From Okapia johnstoni (lineage: Eukaryota > Chordata > Mammalia > Artiodactyla > Giraffidae): 64,000 bases of DNA. The first letter of the stretch is position 1. Each line of letters opens with the position of its first letter. Below the pieces are notes generated by a model, which had not been told where the DNA came from, made no database searches, and was given only the letters and a program-made list of their open reading frames with translations. Shown here piece after piece: positions 60,843 to 64,000 of this stretch. The translations under genes and the position numbers were made by a program. The stretch spans positions 90,016,397-90,080,396 of the forward strand of contig CM044305.1 of the NCBI GenBank assembly GCA_024291935.2, written 5' to 3'.

Positions 60843-61032
60843 AAAGGGTGTGGAGGGTCCATTTGCCCCCACCGGGCTTAAGCTTTGGAGGAGGAGTACC
60901 CGTGTTCAGCGCTCCTGGATCCCATTGTTCCCCTCTGGGCCTTATTTAAACTAATTTGGCAGCTAACTGAGGGAGGCTGAGAGAGAGAGGAACAAAAAGG
61001 ACTCATCAGAAGTCTAGAATGAGGGGAGGTAG

Positions 61033-61226
61033 GGCTTTCCTGGTGGCTCAGCTGGTAAAGAATCCGCCTGCAATGCAGGAGACCTAGGTTTGATCCCTGG
61101 GTTGGAAGGATCCCCTGGAGAAGGGAAAGGCTACCCACTCCAGTATTCTGGCCTGGAGAATTCCACGAACTGTATAGTCCATGGGGTCACAAAGAGTCAG
61201 ACACGACTGAGTGACTTTCAATTTCA
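61033..61226 (+). mobile_element. Bov-tA SINE
   Basis: A head with GGGCTTTCCTGGTGGCTCAG, a B-box-like AGGTTTGATCC and a body ending 'gagtgactttcaatttcag'. Confidence 0.92.
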
Positions 61227-61609
61227 GAGGTTAGAGGAGAGGAGAAGAGGAAGAAGAAGAAAGCACCATCAAGAGGTTGGTATGGAAAGGAAAGGATGGA
61301 GCGAGAACAGAGAAAAGAGCAGAGAGGGAGGAGAAAGTAGGATACAAAGGAAGTGACACGAGGTGTGATGTGCAGGCGGCTAAGAGGGGAGGAGACTGAG
61401 GGGAAAGGCAGGTGGAGGTGTTCTTCCTCCTGCTTCCTGTGACCCAAAGCCAGTCCACACCAGCGCTCGTCTTCTTCACTAGCCATCCTTGGGTGCAAGG
61501 CTCTTCCCTTGCTCCGGGATCCATCCGTATGACCTTGCTCTTTCCCTTCTCTGAGCAACAAGTGCACTTAAGAGGCTGTACTTGACTCTTTTCCTTGAAT
61601 TTTTACACA

Positions 61610-61840
61610 TGCTGTTTTTTAAAATTTATTTTATCCAAGTCTATTTGATTTATGTTGTAATAATTTCTGCTGCACAGCAAAGTGACTCAGTTATACACAT
61701 ATATGTATTTTTTCATATTCTTTTCCATTATGGCTTATCACAGGATATGGAATATAGTCCCCTGTGCTATACAGTAGGACCTTGCTGTTTATCCATTCTA
61801 TATATACTAGTTTGCACCTGCTAATCCCAAACTCACAGTT
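61610..61840 (-). mobile_element. L1 3' UTR fragment
   Basis: Minus-strand motifs 'aatttctgctgcacagcaaagtgactcag', 'ccccttgtgctatacagtagg'-like sequence and 'tttgcacctgctaatccc'. Confidence 0.82.
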
Positions 61841-62558
61841 CACATGCTAGCTTCTTTTTAGGATATATACTCTTCAGGGTTTGGGATCAACCCTTACAGC
61901 ATTAATTCCACCCCTAATTCTCTCTGTAACCATTATAAGAAATTCTTTGATCATTAGGGTGACTGACATATTAAGTCTCTTATAATCATTAGCTCATATT
62001 TATTAGCATGTACTTTATTAGAAAGGAAATATCCTTGTAGATATGGGATGCGAGACAGAGAGTTTTTCTTGTGAGGGAAGACACTGTTTGGAGATGGCAG
62101 ATGCTGGAGGAAGGGACCAAAAGGACACCCAAGGGAAGAATGGTTATAAGTGCCCCACATAACTCATTCACTTAACAATTCCCCAAGAGTTTTTCTGCTA
62201 TATAAACCCAGAGATCCCTGATACATTCGAGTCTTTATATAATCATTCTTCTCTATTTATATGATACACATGACTTTAAGAAATAGTTCTTAAATACTCC
62301 TGGGCATGAGTAAGAAAGCTTTTTGGAAGTCAAATCCTTCTTTAGAAGTAGGCGGGATATTAAAAAAAATGGGGCAAAAATAGAAAGACTTCCTCCTTGT
62401 TTATCTCCAAGATGCCTTACGAATTGATTTAGAGGGCTGTATTATGCTGTGAGTCACACATTTGGCTAATAGCAGGTATTGAAAGCCAGAATCCAGGAAA
62501 AGGACCTAACATATTCTGAGAAAATTCCAGGGCCACCTCACTCAGACAGTTCTTGTGT

Positions 62559-62835
62559 TCGCTGCATTAGCAGGTGGGTTCTTTACCACTAGTGCCACCT
62601 GGAAAACCTACATATATGTGCCAACTGCAGCAGACATAAAAGACATGGGTTTCATCTCTGGGCCTGGAAGATCCCCTGGAGGAGGGCATGGAGACCCACT
62701 CCAGTATTCTTGCCTGGAGAATCCCATGGGCAGAGGAGCTTGGTGGGCTACAGTCCATAGGGTCACAAAGAATCAGACATGACTGAAGTGACTTAGCACG
62801 GACGCACACACGCACGTGCGCACGCACACACATAT
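62559..62835 (+). mobile_element. Bov-tA SINE with inverted head segment
   Basis: 62561-62602 is the reverse complement of the first 45 or so bases of a Bov-tA head (AGGTGGCACTAGTGGTAAAG on the minus strand). After 16 bases of AT-rich filler, 62619-62835 continues the SINE in plus orientation from 'tgccaactgcag' to a CA/CG-rich tail. This is either one SINE with an inverted 5' end or two adjacent fragments. Confidence 0.75.
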
Positions 62836-63010
62836 ACATATTTATTCTTTTTTAGATTCTTTTCCATTATATGTCAAGATATTGTCAAGTTTTCTGTGTT
62901 CTACAGTAGGACTTTGCGGTTTATCTATTTTATAATATATATAGTGGTGTGTATCTTGTAATCCCAAACTCCTGTTATCCTCCTCCCCTTCTCCCTTGGT
63001 AACCAAAGAT
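62836..63010 (-). mobile_element. L1 3' UTR fragment
   Basis: Minus-strand 'agattcttttccattatatgtc', 'gttctacagtaggactttgcgg', 'tgttatcctcctccccttctcccttgg'. Confidence 0.75.
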
Positions 63011-64000
63011 TTGTCCTAGCCCCTTTCACCAAGTTCTCTAGCTTCAGAAATTCAATCCCTTACTCACTTAGCAATTTTCTTCATTTCTGTCCTTAGACAA
63101 TTTCTCTTACACCTCCCCCTACTGTTCCGTTTCCTCCAACTGGATCGATGACCCACTTGGCAGTTACATTTACAGAGCAATTGCATTTACATAAGATAGC
63201 TCTTATCAAGAGCCCAAAGAGGCATAAGGATAATACATATATAATAAGAAGAGTGCCTATTCATCACCCACATTTACTGTGCCTTCCTACAGGATAGACT
63301 GTTCTAGGAACTGGTATATGAAGGGAGAGAACCCTGTAAAATTTATCACTAAAGGTAATCAATGAGTTTTCAACTAATGTGCTCTCTGCCTGGAGGGTGA
63401 ATATAACAAAAGTATGGGGAAAACATATTTACTCTGTAAAGTTTGCTGAATTTAATTTGCACTTTCATTGATTTCATTTAATACAAAGATTATATAATCA
63501 GGAAGTCAGTAGCAATTGAGGATACCAAGCCTATTCTGCACCCATCAGGGCATTTTGGTAATATCTAGTAATGGCAGGAGATTCTCATTTAATTGAATTG
63601 GAAATGCAACATATATTAGCTTACAGAAACTTAATCAGTGTGATCAAATTAAAACAGGCCACTCAGACATACCATCCTGATTAAGGCACTTGCAAACACT
63701 CCACAATTATCAGAGATTTGTGGTGTTAATGATTTAAACTGAGGTTTTTTTCTCTGGGGATTCAGCCCTGGACCTTTTTTTTTTAAACTGACAATTAGAA
63801 AACTCCATTCTTTATTTTTAAAAAATGCTGCAACAGTATTATTGACATTAATTCTCAAATAATGCAGGATAGGAAAGAGCATGTGTTGCTGATTTTTTTT
63901 TTCTTTTAACAGTCACTGCCTTCTCTTTGGGATGAGGAACATTAATCTCAAAGCTTTAGCTCTTGGGAGTGGTAATGAAGTTTGGCAATGGTGAAGTGAC
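63011..64000. other. Intronic AT-rich sequence, no repeat recognised
   Basis: No gene or recognised repeat. Two T-rich homopolymer tracts lie near 63774-63784 and 63892-63908. 63420-63740 is AT-rich, with several TAAT-type motifs. Confidence 0.45.

Larger units (their letters stand above)
39162..64000 (-). other. HS6ST2: HS6ST2 intronic sequence (last intron, possibly more)
   Basis: Everything upstream of the terminal exon on the minus strand should be intron of HS6ST2, a gene known for very long introns in mammals. I found no open frame matching the N-terminal anchor, the 5'-PAPS loop or the short alternative exons of HS6ST2. Very small exons could still be hidden here. Individual repeats are listed separately. 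Confidence 0.7.

Noticed and set aside
1..64000. CRISPR arrays, operons, tRNA or rRNA genes
   Set aside because: The sequence is vertebrate nuclear DNA. The tRNA-like stretches are SINE heads with degenerate folding, not functional tRNA genes.

Overview
The window is mammalian nuclear DNA from a ruminant, almost certainly a bovid. The evidence is the dense cover of ruminant retroelements: BovB (RTE-type) LINEs, Bov-tA and BOV-A2 SINEs, CHR-type tRNA SINEs and bovine-type L1 3' ends, over older mammalian MIR, L2, MLT1 and L1 remains. I see no bacterial or viral gene organisation, and nearly all long open frames are fragments of repeats.

One cellular gene is recognisable, on the minus strand: the last coding exon of HS6ST2 (heparan-sulfate 6-O-sulfotransferase 2) at 38264-39161. 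It has a clear splice acceptor upstream, and about 2.2 kb of largely repeat-free 3' UTR runs down to a polyadenylation signal at 36037-36042. HS6ST2 is X-linked in mammals, so this is inferred to be X-chromosome sequence. 39162-64000 is then the start of the last intron (or introns) of HS6ST2, and 1-36020 is intergenic sequence downstream of the gene.

Layout. 1-36 kb is intergenic and repeat-rich: a triple-nested retro-insertion (4.1-4.6 kb), BovB copies at 5.9, 16.9, 23.6 and 26.6 kb, 5'-inverted L1 insertions at 22.1-23.2 and 28.7-29.2 kb, and a cluster of class II ERV LTR sequence at 27.8-31.1 kb. 36-39.2 kb is the HS6ST2 3' UTR and terminal exon. 39.2-64 kb is intronic. It holds a 100-bp-arm inverted repeat (40.5-41.2 kb), a solo LTR with its target duplication (47.2-48.4 kb), the longest BovB copy (51.5-54.1 kb) and many SINEs.

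The strongest unusual observation is at 27813-28577. An LTR fragment is present as two inverted arms of about 345 bp, both ending at the U3 terminus and flanked by a 6-bp target duplication. The arms meet at a 7-nt self-complementary motif, as expected if a cDNA strand snapped back, copied itself and was then integrated by integrase. Other second-look items are a 204-bp copy of a SINE/L1 junction transplanted into a MIR 0.85 kb away, and the intronic inverted repeat.
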